Below the pieces are notes generated by a model. That model made no database searches. It was not told the DNA's origin and saw only the letters and a program-made list of their open reading frames with translations. From Ilyomonas sp965214235 (lineage in GTDB: Bacteria > Bacteroidota > Bacteroidia > Chitinophagales > Chitinophagaceae), in the NCBI GenBank assembly GCA_965214235.1, contig CBDCBH010000003.1, forward strand, positions 682,001-746,000: a stretch of 64,000 nucleotides of DNA. The letters run 5' to 3'. The translations under genes and the position numbers were made by a program. Of the stretch, positions 27,020-35,630 are shown in pieces. Each line of letters starts with the position of its first letter. Position 1 is the first letter of the stretch.

Positions 27020-27186
27020 CAGAATGCCTGTATAGCCGATATTTTTTACAGCAACCCCTTATTTGCAAAGACATTTGCACCCGAACTGTTTTTTCTTGCA
27101 TATTACTTGCTTGTAGTGGTTATATTATGTTTACCCATTTCGTTCTTTACCACACAAGCCAATTACTACGCTATAATAAAAATCGC

Positions 27187-29808
27187 ATGAAATCAATTTT
27201 TCTACTTTTCGCTTCTTTTGTTTTTATTCATCTTTTATACGCACAACCGCCGGGCGGTGGTGGTAACCGAAACTTTGGCAACGGAAATTTTGCTGTTGTT
27301 AATGGTCATTTTTATGGAAAGATAGTGGATAGCAAAACCAATAAAGGATTGAATGGCGCTACTGTGCAATTGACAAGAACTGCAAGAGACAGCAGCGGCA
27401 CGCACGATGTGCCGGTAACTGCAGGATTTACCCAAGCCAATGGTGATTTTGATTTTGATAATGTGCCCACAAGAGGCAAGCTCACCTTGCGTATAACCAA
27501 CATAGGTTATGCAGATATTTCGCAGCCGGTAAGCCTCGATCCCGGCAGCACTGATAAAGACCTGGGTAATATAAAAATGGCTCAGTCGGAAACCTCATTG
27601 GCAGGTGTAACTGTTACTTCAACAAAACCATTTTTTGAAATGGGTGTTGATAGAAAAGTGTTTAACGTTGATAAAAACATTGTAACTACCGGGCAAACGG
27701 CAACGGAGGTAATGAAGCAAATTCCATCGTTAAATGTGGATGTTGACGGCAACGTAACGCTTCGCAATGCAGCGCCAACCATTTTTGTGGATGGACGACC
27801 TACTACTTTAACGCTTGACCAGATACCGGCCGATATTATTGACAGAGTTGAAATTGTAACCAATCCATCAGCTAAATACGACGCCTCGGGCGGTAATGCA
27901 GGCATTTTAAATATTGTATTAAAAAAGAACCGCAAATCGGGCTACAATGGCAATATCCGCGCGGGTGTTGATTCGCGTGGAAGAATTAACAGCGGCGTGG
28001 ATCTGAGCTTGCGACAGGGTAAATTTAATTATTCTTTAAGTGGCAATCTTAATCAACGTAAGTCTATTTACACAACCAACATCAACCGAAATAATTTTGC
28101 CGATGGTGTGGCAACAAGCCAAATCAATCAATACACAAAGGGTACAAGCCCTGGAGACTTTAAATTTTTAAGAGGCGGTTTGGATTTTTTTGCTGATAAC
28201 AGAAACACCTTTAGCGTATATGGCAACTATGTAAATGGAAGTTTTAGTACAAACGAAAACCAAACCATTGATAGTTTAATTGGAGGCTCGTTATTAACGC
28301 AAAGCTTGCGAAATGCCAACACGATGAGGCATTTCCATAATTTTGGTACGCAGCTAAGTTACAAACACAATTTTGCAAAAGACGGGCATGACATTACTGC
28401 TGACTTTAATTATAATTCAAGCAAAAACAACTCGCCCGGCAATTACATAACCAACTATTACGATGCAGAAGGGGCGCAAAAATACAATCCCTACCTGCAG
28501 GAGGTAAATACCAGCGGTTACAACCATTTTACCACCATTCAAACCGATTATGAGAACCAAATTACAACAAAAACAAAAATAGAAGCCGGTGCCCGCGCCG
28601 CCATTCGCAACTTTTATAACAACAACTCTCAATACTATTCATACAATACAGATTCTGCTTTTATTCCTTTGCCAAACATAAGCAGCCAGTATAAATATAC
28701 TGACCAGGTGTATGCAGCTTATGCAACCTATACCAGAAAGGATAAAAAATGGAATTACCAGCTTGGATTACGCGCCGAAAGTTCTAATTACAATGGTAAT
28801 TTAGTGGGTAAAGATTCTACGTTTAAAATCAATTATCCTATCAGTTTGTTTCCCAGCGCTTTCATCACGTATCAAATTACTGATAAACAAGATTTTCAGA
28901 TTAACTATTCACGCCGCATTAATCGTCCTAACTTCTGGCAATTACTTCCTTTTATTGATAACACAGATCCGCTTAATTTATCAATTGGTAATCCTAACCT
29001 GCATCCTGAGTTTACCAATTCTTTTGAAGTAAATTATAACTACATGTATGGCAGAGGTTCTAACCTGTTAATTTCTGCTTACTATAAGCACAGCACCAAC
29101 TTAATTACTGGCGATTTTTATAGAGGTCCCAATCCTGATACAACCATTAATAAATCTGATAGTGTTAATTTCTTTAGTTATGTTAATGCCAACAGCAGTC
29201 AGACTTATGGACTTGAATTAACCAACCGGATAACCATTGCCAAATTTTGGGACATGACGGCTAATATTAATTTTTATAACTCTAAAATTAATGCTGGAGG
29301 TAATTTAAAAGATGTGGCAGCTACCCAACAGCTTTGGAGCTATTTTGCTAAACTGAACAACAGCTTTAGATTCAAGCATGGATATTCTATTCAATTATCG
29401 GGTAACTACCAATCAAAAACGGTGCTGCCAGCTTCTTCGGGCAGCTCGCGCAACGGCGGGCAAGGTGGTGGTTTTGGAGGGCCGCCTGCAGCTTCGGCAC
29501 AGGGTTATATTTATCCTAATTACAGCTTTGATGCTGCCGTGCGTAAAGAATGGGATTTGAAAAAAGGAAACGTATTAGCTGTTACCATAAGCATCAACGA
29601 TTTTGCTCGAACATTTGTGTATAAAACAAATTCAACATCGTATTATTCTGCTACCGATTATTTTAATCAAATTTCGCAACGGCGCAGAGACCCGCAAGTA
29701 GTACGGTTGAACTTAAACTATCGTTTTGGTAAGTTTGATGCCAGCTTATTTAAGCGTAAGAATACAAAGAGCGATGCTGCCGGAACTGATATGGCGAACC
29801 CGGGATAA
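27187..29808 (+). CDS. Outer-membrane TonB-receptor-like barrel (OMP_b-brl_3 type)
   Basis: An 873-residue outer-membrane protein. Signal peptide MKSIFLLFASFVFIHLLYAQ, then a Gly/Asn-rich stretch, a CarboxypepD_reg-like domain (GKIVDSKTNKGLNGATVQL, about 40-125), a plug-like domain (TATEVMKQIPSLNVDVDGNV ... IFVDGRPTTL ... VEIVTNPSAKYDASG), and a long barrel with many aromatic strands. A Gly-rich loop (RNGGQGGGFGG) lies near the end. Such receptors import or sense large ligands; the substrate is not visible. No SusD partner is adjacent. ATG 27187 is chosen because it starts the signal peptide. Confidence 0.9.
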   Translation: MKSIFLLFASFVFIHLLYAQPPGGGGNRNFGNGNFAVVNGHFYGKIVDSKTNKGLNGATVQLTRTARDSSGTHDVPVTAGFTQANGDFDFDNVPTRGKLTLRITNIGYADISQPVSLDPGSTDKDLGNIKMAQSETSLAGVTVTSTKPFFEMGVDRKVFNVDKNIVTTGQTATEVMKQIPSLNVDVDGNVTLRNAAPTIFVDGRPTTLTLDQIPADIIDRVEIVTNPSAKYDASGGNAGILNIVLKKNRKSGYNGNIRAGVDSRGRINSGVDLSLRQGKFNYSLSGNLNQRKSIYTTNINRNNFADGVATSQINQYTKGTSPGDFKFLRGGLDFFADNRNTFSVYGNYVNGSFSTNENQTIDSLIGGSLLTQSLRNANTMRHFHNFGTQLSYKHNFAKDGHDITADFNYNSSKNNSPGNYITNYYDAEGAQKYNPYLQEVNTSGYNHFTTIQTDYENQITTKTKIEAGARAAIRNFYNNNSQYYSYNTDSAFIPLPNISSQYKYTDQVYAAYATYTRKDKKWNYQLGLRAESSNYNGNLVGKDSTFKINYPISLFPSAFITYQITDKQDFQINYSRRINRPNFWQLLPFIDNTDPLNLSIGNPNLHPEFTNSFEVNYNYMYGRGSNLLISAYYKHSTNLITGDFYRGPNPDTTINKSDSVNFFSYVNANSSQTYGLELTNRITIAKFWDMTANINFYNSKINAGGNLKDVAATQQLWSYFAKLNNSFRFKHGYSIQLSGNYQSKTVLPASSGSSRNGGQGGGFGGPPAASAQGYIYPNYSFDAAVRKEWDLKKGNVLAVTISINDFARTFVYKTNSTSYYSATDYFNQISQRRRDPQVVRLNLNYRFGKFDASLFKRKNTKSDAAGTDMANPG

Positions 29809-29830
29809 TTAATAACCATAAAGGCAAATA

Positions 29831-29868
29831 AAAACGCTGACAGGGTTTCAAACCCTGTCAGCGTTTTT
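29831..29868. terminator. Bidirectional terminator
   Basis: An inverted repeat with arms AAAACGCTGACAGGGTTT and AACCCTGTCAGCGTTTTT, a very short loop, an A-run on one side and a T-run on the other. It ends the receptor transcript and can also serve the convergent gene at 29923. Confidence 0.9.
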
Positions 29869-29922
29869 ATTTATTCTCTTCTTGAAATATACTTTGTGCC
29901 TTCGCAACTTCGTGGCTAAACA

Positions 29923-30552
29923 CTACTTCAAAAATCCAAAATCAACAATACGCCTTACATATTTTTTATCCTGAATCACCCAGGTTACTTCATAGCTTCC
30001 CAGCTCATCGCGGTTTAGCATATAAATGTAAACTCTTCTTTTATCGGCACTCTGGTAAACACCTGCAAATGTTTTTAATTTGTCTCTATCCAAATAAGTA
30101 AATGCAGGATTGTATAAATCAAAATAAGCCGTTGTTGGAATGGCAACCGAATCTTTATCAATCATCACCTGAACGCTTGCAACGTTATGTTTTGGCACTT
30201 CGGTGTAGCGTCCGTAATACGCTTTGTTATCAATCTTGATTAGATATTTATCTGAATAAAATAACTTGTGTTTAGAGGGATCAAAGTTGCCAGCTGTGAT
30301 GGTTACGCTGATGCCGCTACCTTCAAAATGAATGTTGTTTTTAGTGTAATTTGTAACGGGTATTGAAAGCAAAGTTGGTTTGCCAACGCTTTCGTCAATG
30401 CCCGACATGGTGAAGGTGGACGCATCACTTCTCACATCTTTTTCCATCACTTTTTTAAAATTATCCCGCTTGCTGCGCAAATCATGAATATCATCCTGCG
30501 CTTTCGCGATAGAAAATGAAAACAAAAATGCAATAAAAACAAACCTGCGCAT
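29923..30552 (-). CDS. Secreted hypothetical protein
   Basis: A 209-residue protein with a signal peptide (MRRFVFIAFLFSFSIAKAQ). The mature part is beta-rich with a TAGNFDPSKHKLFYSDKYL stretch. It ends in DFGFLK, and no catalytic motif is recognised. It is probably periplasmic. It lies between the terminator and rmuC on the minus strand. The family is not recognised. Confidence 0.7.
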   Translation of the reverse strand: MRRFVFIAFLFSFSIAKAQDDIHDLRSKRDNFKKVMEKDVRSDASTFTMSGIDESVGKPTLLSIPVTNYTKNNIHFEGSGISVTITAGNFDPSKHKLFYSDKYLIKIDNKAYYGRYTEVPKHNVASVQVMIDKDSVAIPTTAYFDLYNPAFTYLDRDKLKTFAGVYQSADKRRVYIYMLNRDELGSYEVTWVIQDKKYVRRIVDFGFLK

Positions 30553-30674
30553 AAAATGAATTTAATAAAACTGAAAGGAAATGATGAAGGAACTAATTAT
30601 ATTGAACAAGAATTTTTACAGCTTACAAGAGAAAGAAATCTTTTTGTATTCTTGTTTTTGTGGCAAAACAAAAC

Positions 30675-32069
30675 TCATTCTTCTTCCAGCAATCGTTCGG
30701 GTAATTGCTTTTTGGTAACGGCTCCCATTTTGCGTAGTTCTTCTATTTTTTTTATCATGTTGCCGTTACTATTTTTCAGTTGCCCCAAGGCTTGTAAATA
30801 CAAATCATTGGCTTCGTTTATTTTTTTGCCAACGCCTTCAAAATTAGTGATGAAGCCTTCAAATTTATCGTACAGCAAACCGGCTTTGTTAGCAATATCC
30901 AAAGCGTGCTTGTTTTGCAATTCTACCTTCCACAAGTCGGCAACAATTTTTAAAACTGCAAATAAATTGGTTGGGCTAACCATTAAAATCCGTTTGTCGT
31001 ACGCATATTTCCAAAGCGTGGCATCTTGCTTTACCGCTTCTAAAAACGCTGGTTCTATCGGCACAAACATCAACACATAATCAAGCGCAATAGCGTAACG
31101 CGGATAATCTTTTTTACTCAATCCTTCAATGTGCAAACGCACGGAGCGGATATGATTATTCAAACAAACTTTTTGCTGTTCCACATTACTGCAACCGGTG
31201 TATTCATCCCAGGCAAGCAGCGATACTTTACTGTCGATAATAATCTTTCTGTTATCAGGATAATAAATAATAACATCAGGCTGCAAGCCTTTGCCACCTT
31301 CGTCTTTAACAATGTTGCCTGCATTGTCCCGAATGAATTGTTGCACATGATATTCCCTGCCTTTTGATAGCCCGCTGCTTTCTAACAAGCTCTCCAAAAT
31401 CACTTCTCCCCAGTTGCCCTGCATCTTCACATTGCCTTTCAAAGCCGAGGTTAAGTTGTTGGCTTCATCGCTTACTTTCTGGCTCATTTCTATCAGGCGC
31501 TGCACTTCTTTGCCTAACGAAAAACGTTCTTTGCTTTCTTTATCATAGGTCTCTTCTACCTTCTGTTTAAACTCGCCCAACTGTGCTTTTAAAGGCGTAA
31601 TTAAAGCGTTCATTTTCTCTTCATTCAAAGCCGTAAACTTTGCCGATTTTTCGTCTAAAATTTCCTGTGCAAGGTTTTTGAATTGATGCGTAAACTGGCT
31701 GCCAATCATTTCCAGTTCGGCTTTTTGTAATTCTAATTTTTCTTCTGCCGCATGAAATTTTTCTTTAAACATTGCCAGTTGGTTATTTAATATTTCATTA
31801 TCGCGCTGGTATCTTTTCAAGCCGTTGCATTGCTCGGTTACCGATTGCAGCAAGCCTTCTGTTTTGGATGATTGTTGTATCCATTGTTCTTTTTGCACGC
31901 GCAATTCATTAGTGTTTTGGGTTAGCTGCGCAATATAATTTTCCTGCTGCAAAAGCTTTTCGTTTTCTGCAAAAATTTTGCGGATGTAGGATTGTTTTGT
32001 AACAAGCCAAACCACAATGGCAACAACAATTCCGGCAGCCGCAATCAGTATGTCAATAGTTGATAGCAT
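30675..32069 (-). CDS. rmuC: DNA recombination protein RmuC
   Basis: A 464-residue protein with one N-terminal helix (IDILIAAAGIVVAIVVWLV), a long coiled coil (about 30-170) and the RmuC nuclease-like domain (MQGNWGEVILESLLESSGLSKGREY, PDVIIYYPDNRKIIIDSKVSL, LMFVPIEPAFLEA). RmuC limits inversions at short inverted repeats in E. coli. ATG 32069 is chosen; the frame is open further upstream. Its 5' end and upstream flank are repeated twice downstream of the locus, at 33309 and 35417. Confidence 0.95.
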   Translation of the reverse strand: MLSTIDILIAAAGIVVAIVVWLVTKQSYIRKIFAENEKLLQQENYIAQLTQNTNELRVQKEQWIQQSSKTEGLLQSVTEQCNGLKRYQRDNEILNNQLAMFKEKFHAAEEKLELQKAELEMIGSQFTHQFKNLAQEILDEKSAKFTALNEEKMNALITPLKAQLGEFKQKVEETYDKESKERFSLGKEVQRLIEMSQKVSDEANNLTSALKGNVKMQGNWGEVILESLLESSGLSKGREYHVQQFIRDNAGNIVKDEGGKGLQPDVIIYYPDNRKIIIDSKVSLLAWDEYTGCSNVEQQKVCLNNHIRSVRLHIEGLSKKDYPRYAIALDYVLMFVPIEPAFLEAVKQDATLWKYAYDKRILMVSPTNLFAVLKIVADLWKVELQNKHALDIANKAGLLYDKFEGFITNFEGVGKKINEANDLYLQALGQLKNSNGNMIKKIEELRKMGAVTKKQLPERLLEEE

Positions 32070-32129
32070 AAACGATGAATGAATAAACGGAAAGTATGAA
32101 TTTTTTGGTATTAGGAGGGATTTGTTTTG
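32032..32129 (-). repeat. rmuC 5'-end repeat, copy A (in the intact gene)
   Basis: The 98 bp covering the first codons of rmuC and the DNA just upstream. It recurs as copy B (33309-33406, 98 bp) and copy C (35417-35489, 73 bp) in the same orientation. B and C share base changes that A lacks (TTGATAGTTGATATCAT against TCAATAGTTGATAGCAT), so one of them was copied from the other. Confidence 0.85.
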
Positions 32130-32270
32130 CAGTAAAAATAAAGACTGCGATTGTATTTGGAGAGTTGCATATATTTGAGAATTGTGTGCCATGCAGTCGC
32201 AGTTCTCAAAACCTAACGAATCGAAGAAGCGTACTTATATTAATTAGAGCAAAAAATTTATATCTCTAAA

Positions 32271-32711
32271 TTGAACAGACGTATAATATATTTATATTTC
32301 CTCATAATCTTTTTAGCTTTTACCTTGAATGAGGAATTAAAACTTAGGCCTTACCTTTTAAAGAATCATATTACCAAGTTCGGAATTGCTGATTCATTAC
32401 CAAACTTCTTGGCGCCAGTAATATTTATTTTTGGGTTTATAGTTCTTTTTAACCCAAAAGAAAACAAAAGAGTTTTAAGAATGAGCATAGCCTCAGTGAT
32501 TGGTTTAACACTTTATGAATTTGTGCAAGTTTTTATGCCCGAAAGAACCTTTGATATAAAGGATATAGTTGCTTCAATTATGGGAGGTTTCTTCTCATAT
32601 TCTTTATATATTCTTTTAAATAAAATCAGCGTCAAAAAAAAAATGACGCAGAAACCGTTTTTCAACTACAAGAGTTCAGGAGTTAAAAGCACGGTACAAT
32701 ATTCGGTTTAG
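32271..32711 (+). CDS. VanZ-like membrane protein
   Basis: A 146-residue protein with about four hydrophobic helices. The segment LYEFVQVFMPERTFDIKDIV fits the VanZ-like pattern E-x2-Q-x3-P-x-R-x-F-D-x2-D, and IMGGFFSY follows as in that family. VanZ-like proteins have been linked to glycopeptide tolerance, but most have no known role. No ATG is available near the start, so TTG 32271 is used. It is the first gene of the accessory patch between rmuC and the metallophosphoesterase. Confidence 0.6.
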   Translation: MNRRIIYLYFLIIFLAFTLNEELKLRPYLLKNHITKFGIADSLPNFLAPVIFIFGFIVLFNPKENKRVLRMSIASVIGLTLYEFVQVFMPERTFDIKDIVASIMGGFFSYSLYILLNKISVKKKMTQKPFFNYKSSGVKSTVQYSV

Positions 32712-32987
32712 CAATATGGCGGGGCGACGAATATATTCTTGACTTTATGTTCCTTATTAAGCTTTTGTTCCGGCAGATACTACGCTATTAAGCAGTAAAA
32801 TAAACAATGAACTTTATTTATAAATTCAGCATCGGTTGCCGGCTGACGATTTTCAAATACCGCCACATTGCCAAGCCGGGTACGTCATGCGCAGAAAAAT
32901 CAAAATTTGACATAGTTCAATATGAAAATTTTATTTTTTAAAAAAGTAAAAAATGGGCTTATCGCAACAACATATAAGCCTTGCTGA

Positions 32988-33197
32988 TTACTACTTTGGC
33001 TTTCTAAAAATCTTAATTCTGACAATAAGCTTGACCTTATTTCAAAAATTTCACAGTCGCTAAAACAGAATGACGAAGCCGATGACATTTCGTTGCAATC
33101 ATTGTTTGGTTCATATAAGTCTGAGGAAACTGCCGAAGAAATCATTTTAGCAATTAGAGCTTTCTGAGTTTCTAACCGCAATATTGAACCGCTTTGA
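32988..33197 (+). pseudogene. Decayed antitoxin gene with internal stop
   Basis: The plus-strand frame (mod 3 = 0) reads SKNLNSDNKLDLISKISQSL, then DISLQSLFGSYKSEETAEEI and ILAIRAF, a TGA (33165-33167), and VSNRNIEPL, with TGA at 33195. The pattern SLFGxxKSEETAEEIIxxIR...NRNIEPL resembles antitoxins that precede PIN-type toxins in Bacteroidota. One CGA-to-TGA change would explain the internal stop; another in-frame stop lies upstream at 32985. The final stop overlaps the VapC-like start. The family call rests on recalled pattern, not on a search. Confidence 0.55.
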
Positions 33198-33300
33198 AAA
33201 AGTATTTACTTAACACAAACATTTGCATTTTCTTTATTAAAGGTCAATACCAGTTGGACAAAAAGTTTGCTGTTGTAAGTTCCTCTTGTAATGAGTCAAA
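33194..33300 (+). pseudogene. Truncated VapC-like PIN toxin fragment
   Basis: TTG at 33194 overlaps the antitoxin stop (TTGA). The translation LKKYLLNTNICIFFIKGQYQ matches the start of Bacteroidota VapC toxins (typically KYLLDTNICIFFIKG). The first catalytic Asp is Asn here (GAC to AAC). Similarity fades after about 35 codons, where the rmuC repeat copy B begins. It is a toxin relic that has lost most of the PIN domain. Confidence 0.65.
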
Positions 33301-33308
33301 CAGCAATA

Positions 33309-33406
33309 CCGGCAGCCGCAATCAGTATGTTGATAGTTGATATCATAAACGATGAATGAAGAAACGGAAAGTAGGAATTTTTTGGTATTAGGAGGGATTT
33401 GTTTTG
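33309..33406 (-). repeat. rmuC 5'-end repeat, copy B
   Basis: The same 98 bp as rmuC copy A, with about seven differences by eye, starting at CCGGCAGCCGCAATCAGTAT. It is not followed by any more of rmuC. It abuts the truncated toxin on one side and the leader of the ABC genes on the other. Confidence 0.85.
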
Positions 33407-33466
33407 TGTAAATTAATTGCAGCCTTCAAAATAATGGCTTGCTATATTTGATACAACAATGTGTTT

Positions 33467-33775
33467 ATGCGAGTTAGAAAAAAGATACAGACTTTGTTTA
33501 CTTTTTTCAAAAGCTTCTGCCTTGTTTCTATACTTATTAATCTATGTTCTATTGTTTTGCTTTGGGGGTATGGCATCAGTGTTTTTGTTGGATTATTCTG
33601 GTTAAAAGTAATAAGTCTGTTACTTTCTTTCTATTTCGTAAATAGTTATAAAAACAAAGAATATTATTACTTTCAAAACTTAGGAATATCTAAAACACAA
33701 CTTTGGTTCACAACACTTACTTTCGACTTTTTACTATTTCTATTTCTGATTGTGCTAACTTATAAATTTAGATGA
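33467..33775 (+). CDS. Small membrane protein, partner of the ABC ATPase
   Basis: A 102-residue protein with about three hydrophobic helices and a basic start (MRVRKKIQ). ATG 33467 is preferred; GTG 33461 is possible. Its stop overlaps the ABC ATPase start by 4 bp, so the two are translationally coupled and probably form one transporter. It is much smaller than a normal ABC permease. A TATATTTG word at 33443-33450 may be the -7 element, although the -33 spacing is poor. The family is not recognised. Confidence 0.65.
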   Translation: MRVRKKIQTLFTFFKSFCLVSILINLCSIVLLWGYGISVFVGLFWLKVISLLLSFYFVNSYKNKEYYYFQNLGISKTQLWFTTLTFDFLLFLFLIVLTYKFR

Positions 33776-34428
33776 GTAATAAATTAGAAGCAGATAGCAT
33801 TCGATTATTTTTTAGTGAAAGAAGTATTTTATCCGGCGTTTATTTATCATGTGAGAAAGGCATGATAACAGGTTTGTTAGGCAGAAACGGACAAGGTAAA
33901 TCCAGTTTATTGAAAATCATTTATGGCACTTTACAAAGCGAAAAATTTATTCGTATAAACAATGTTATTCTCTCAGAAGCTTTCAAGCGACCTGATTTGC
34001 TTCGTTACTTACCACAGTTTAATTTCATTCCTAAACATCTTTCTTTAAAAAGAATCTTTCAAGATTACGAGCTTGATTATTCAATTTTTGAGAAAAGGTT
34101 TGCTGAATTTTCATCAAAATATACTTCGTCAGTAAGCGGTCTTTCCGGCGGTGAACAACGATTGGTTGAGCTTTATATTATTGCAACATCAGCTTCGCAA
34201 TTTGTTATGTTGGATGAGCCTTTCACACACCTGAATCCGATCCAGATTGAAAAAGTAAAAGAGTTATTGGTAGAAGAAACCAAGAACAAAGGTTTGTTGA
34301 TAACAGATCACATGTATAAACACATAATCGGCATAAGCAATAAAATATATGTACTGACTAACGGCAAAATTTTTTTAGCAAGCAATATTGAAGACATTGA
34401 ACGGCTTGGTTATGCCAAGTTCAAATAG
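33772..34428 (+). CDS. ABC transporter ATP-binding protein
   Basis: A 218-residue ATPase with Walker A GRNGQGKSS (about 38-46), signature LSGGEQR, Walker B FVMLDEPF and the H-switch LLITDHMYKH. All key residues are present. Starts at ATG 33772, overlapping the small membrane protein. Export of a peptide or lipid is a guess; the substrate is unknown. Its base composition looks AT-richer than the flanking housekeeping genes, which fits acquisition with the rest of the patch. Confidence 0.92.
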   Translation: MSNKLEADSIRLFFSERSILSGVYLSCEKGMITGLLGRNGQGKSSLLKIIYGTLQSEKFIRINNVILSEAFKRPDLLRYLPQFNFIPKHLSLKRIFQDYELDYSIFEKRFAEFSSKYTSSVSGLSGGEQRLVELYIIATSASQFVMLDEPFTHLNPIQIEKVKELLVEETKNKGLLITDHMYKHIIGISNKIYVLTNGKIFLASNIEDIERLGYAKFK

Positions 34429-34532
34429 AAGCTATAAACATTTTGAATGTAGATAAAACAACCCGGTTTTCATTTCAATCATTACACTACATTGTATAAT
34501 TTATTTTCTGCCATTTGCTTTACATTTGAACC

Positions 34533-34769
34533 ATGAAGACATTGACTTTGCAATTACCCGATGATGTGGACGAGAAAGAAATACAAACTCTTCTGGCTGC
34601 AAAACTATACGAAGACGGAACATTATCTCTTGGGCAAGCGGCTGAACTTGCCGGATACTCCAAACGTACTTTTATGGAAGCTTTAGGAAAGCATGAAGTA
34701 TCTCTTTTTAAATATTCTGAAGAAGAATTAGAACAAGACATCCGGAATGCAAAAAGCTATCATCTCTGA
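34533..34769 (+). CDS. UPF0175-family antitoxin
   Basis: A 78-residue protein, MKTLTLQLPDDVDEKE..., followed by the segment LGQAAELAGYSKRTFMEALG. This helix-turn-helix-like layout is typical of UPF0175 antitoxins that pair with DUF3368 PIN-like proteins. It overlaps the toxin start by 23 bp. TACATTTG at 34521-34528 fits a -7 element and would place the transcript start close to the ATG, so a leaderless message is possible. The frame is intact. Confidence 0.85.
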   Translation: MKTLTLQLPDDVDEKEIQTLLAAKLYEDGTLSLGQAAELAGYSKRTFMEALGKHEVSLFKYSEEELEQDIRNAKSYHL

Positions 34770-35178
34770 CACAAGTTGTTTGATATTGCTTGACAACATC
34801 GATGAGCTTGATATCTTGAAACATTTGTTCGGCACTATCATTACCACTTCTGAAGTTGCAAAAGAATTTGGCATACCGCTCCCTTACTGGTTTGAAATTA
34901 AGCAAGCTTACAATCTCGATAATCAATTAATAATTAAAGAAACTCTTGACGAAGGTGAAGCCAGCGCAATTGCATTAGCTATGGAGATGAATGATTGTTT
35001 ACTAATCATCGATGATTTAAAAGGAAGGTAGTATGCACATCAGTTAGGCTTACCAATTATTGGTACAATCGGTATAATAGTAGAAGCAAAACTTGCAGGC
35101 GTTATTTTATCCGTAAAACCGATAATAGCTAAAATAAAAGCAACCAATTTTAGAATTAGGAACAGCTTGAAGCATTAA
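34747..35178 (+). pseudogene. DUF3368 PIN-like toxin with in-frame amber stop
   Basis: The frame reads a PIN-like protein starting MQKAIISDTSCLILLDNIDE, with LDEGEASAIALAMEM and IIDDLKGR, then TAG at 35029-35031, and continues in the same frame YAHQLGLPIIGTIGIIVEAK to TAA at 35176. Homologues usually have Lys at the stop position (KGRKYAHQLG), so a single AAG-to-TAG change explains it. The acidic residues expected for a PIN fold (Asp8, Glu, Asp-Asp) lie before the stop. The truncated product is 94 residues; full length would be 143. Confidence 0.8.
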
Positions 35179-35205
35179 TTATAAAGAAAGTAGGCGAGTA
35201 AATTT

Positions 35206-35421
35206 AATTCCTCAATGGCTTTCCCGTCTTCAGCAAATGCTGTATCCGTTCCAATGTTTTCCTTTCGCTACATAACGATAAAAGGCTTCACGTTCCAGGT
35301 ATTATAAATAATGTTCGCTTACTAAACTTTGTTCGCTTAAATTCCGCCACATTACATATGCCAGCTTATGTGCCACCTTTGCATCGTGTTCGGAAGTATA
35401 ACCGGGGCGCTGCATTCCGGC
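35206..35421 (-). pseudogene. Relic of the 3' end of a fadN-like gene
   Basis: About 216 bp align with the last 70 codons of fadN (37057-37272) at roughly three quarters identity by eye. The minus-strand translation still reads MQRPGYTSEHDAKVAHKLAY but hits a stop after SEHYL. It is joined at ATTCC directly to copy C of the rmuC 5' end, in one continuous 92-residue frame (35302-35580), which makes a chimeric relic with no expected function. Confidence 0.8.
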
Positions 35422-35489
35422 AGCCGCAATCAGTATGTTGATAGTTGATATCATAAACGATGAATGAAGAAACGGAAAGTAGGAATTTT
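35417..35489 (-). repeat. rmuC 5'-end repeat, copy C
   Basis: 73 bp matching the start of rmuC, nearly identical to copy B. It is fused to the fadN relic at the five bases ATTCC that both parent genes share at the junction. Beyond 35489 the similarity to rmuC stops. Confidence 0.85.
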
Positions 35490-35630
35490 GATTGTGATTG
35501 CGTTTATTTTGTTTGAGAAAAAAGTGAAGTAAAAACAAAAGAAGAAATCCATCACAACTGGCGAAGCTCTTTATCAACAACCGCTGTAATCATCATTTTC
35601 AATACCTGGCGGCAACAGCCTCTTACTCTT

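Noticed and set aside
32900..33181. 93-codon minus-strand ORF in the accessory patch
   Set aside because: It starts with TTG and lies opposite the antitoxin relic, whose plus-strand reading has clear family-like pattern.
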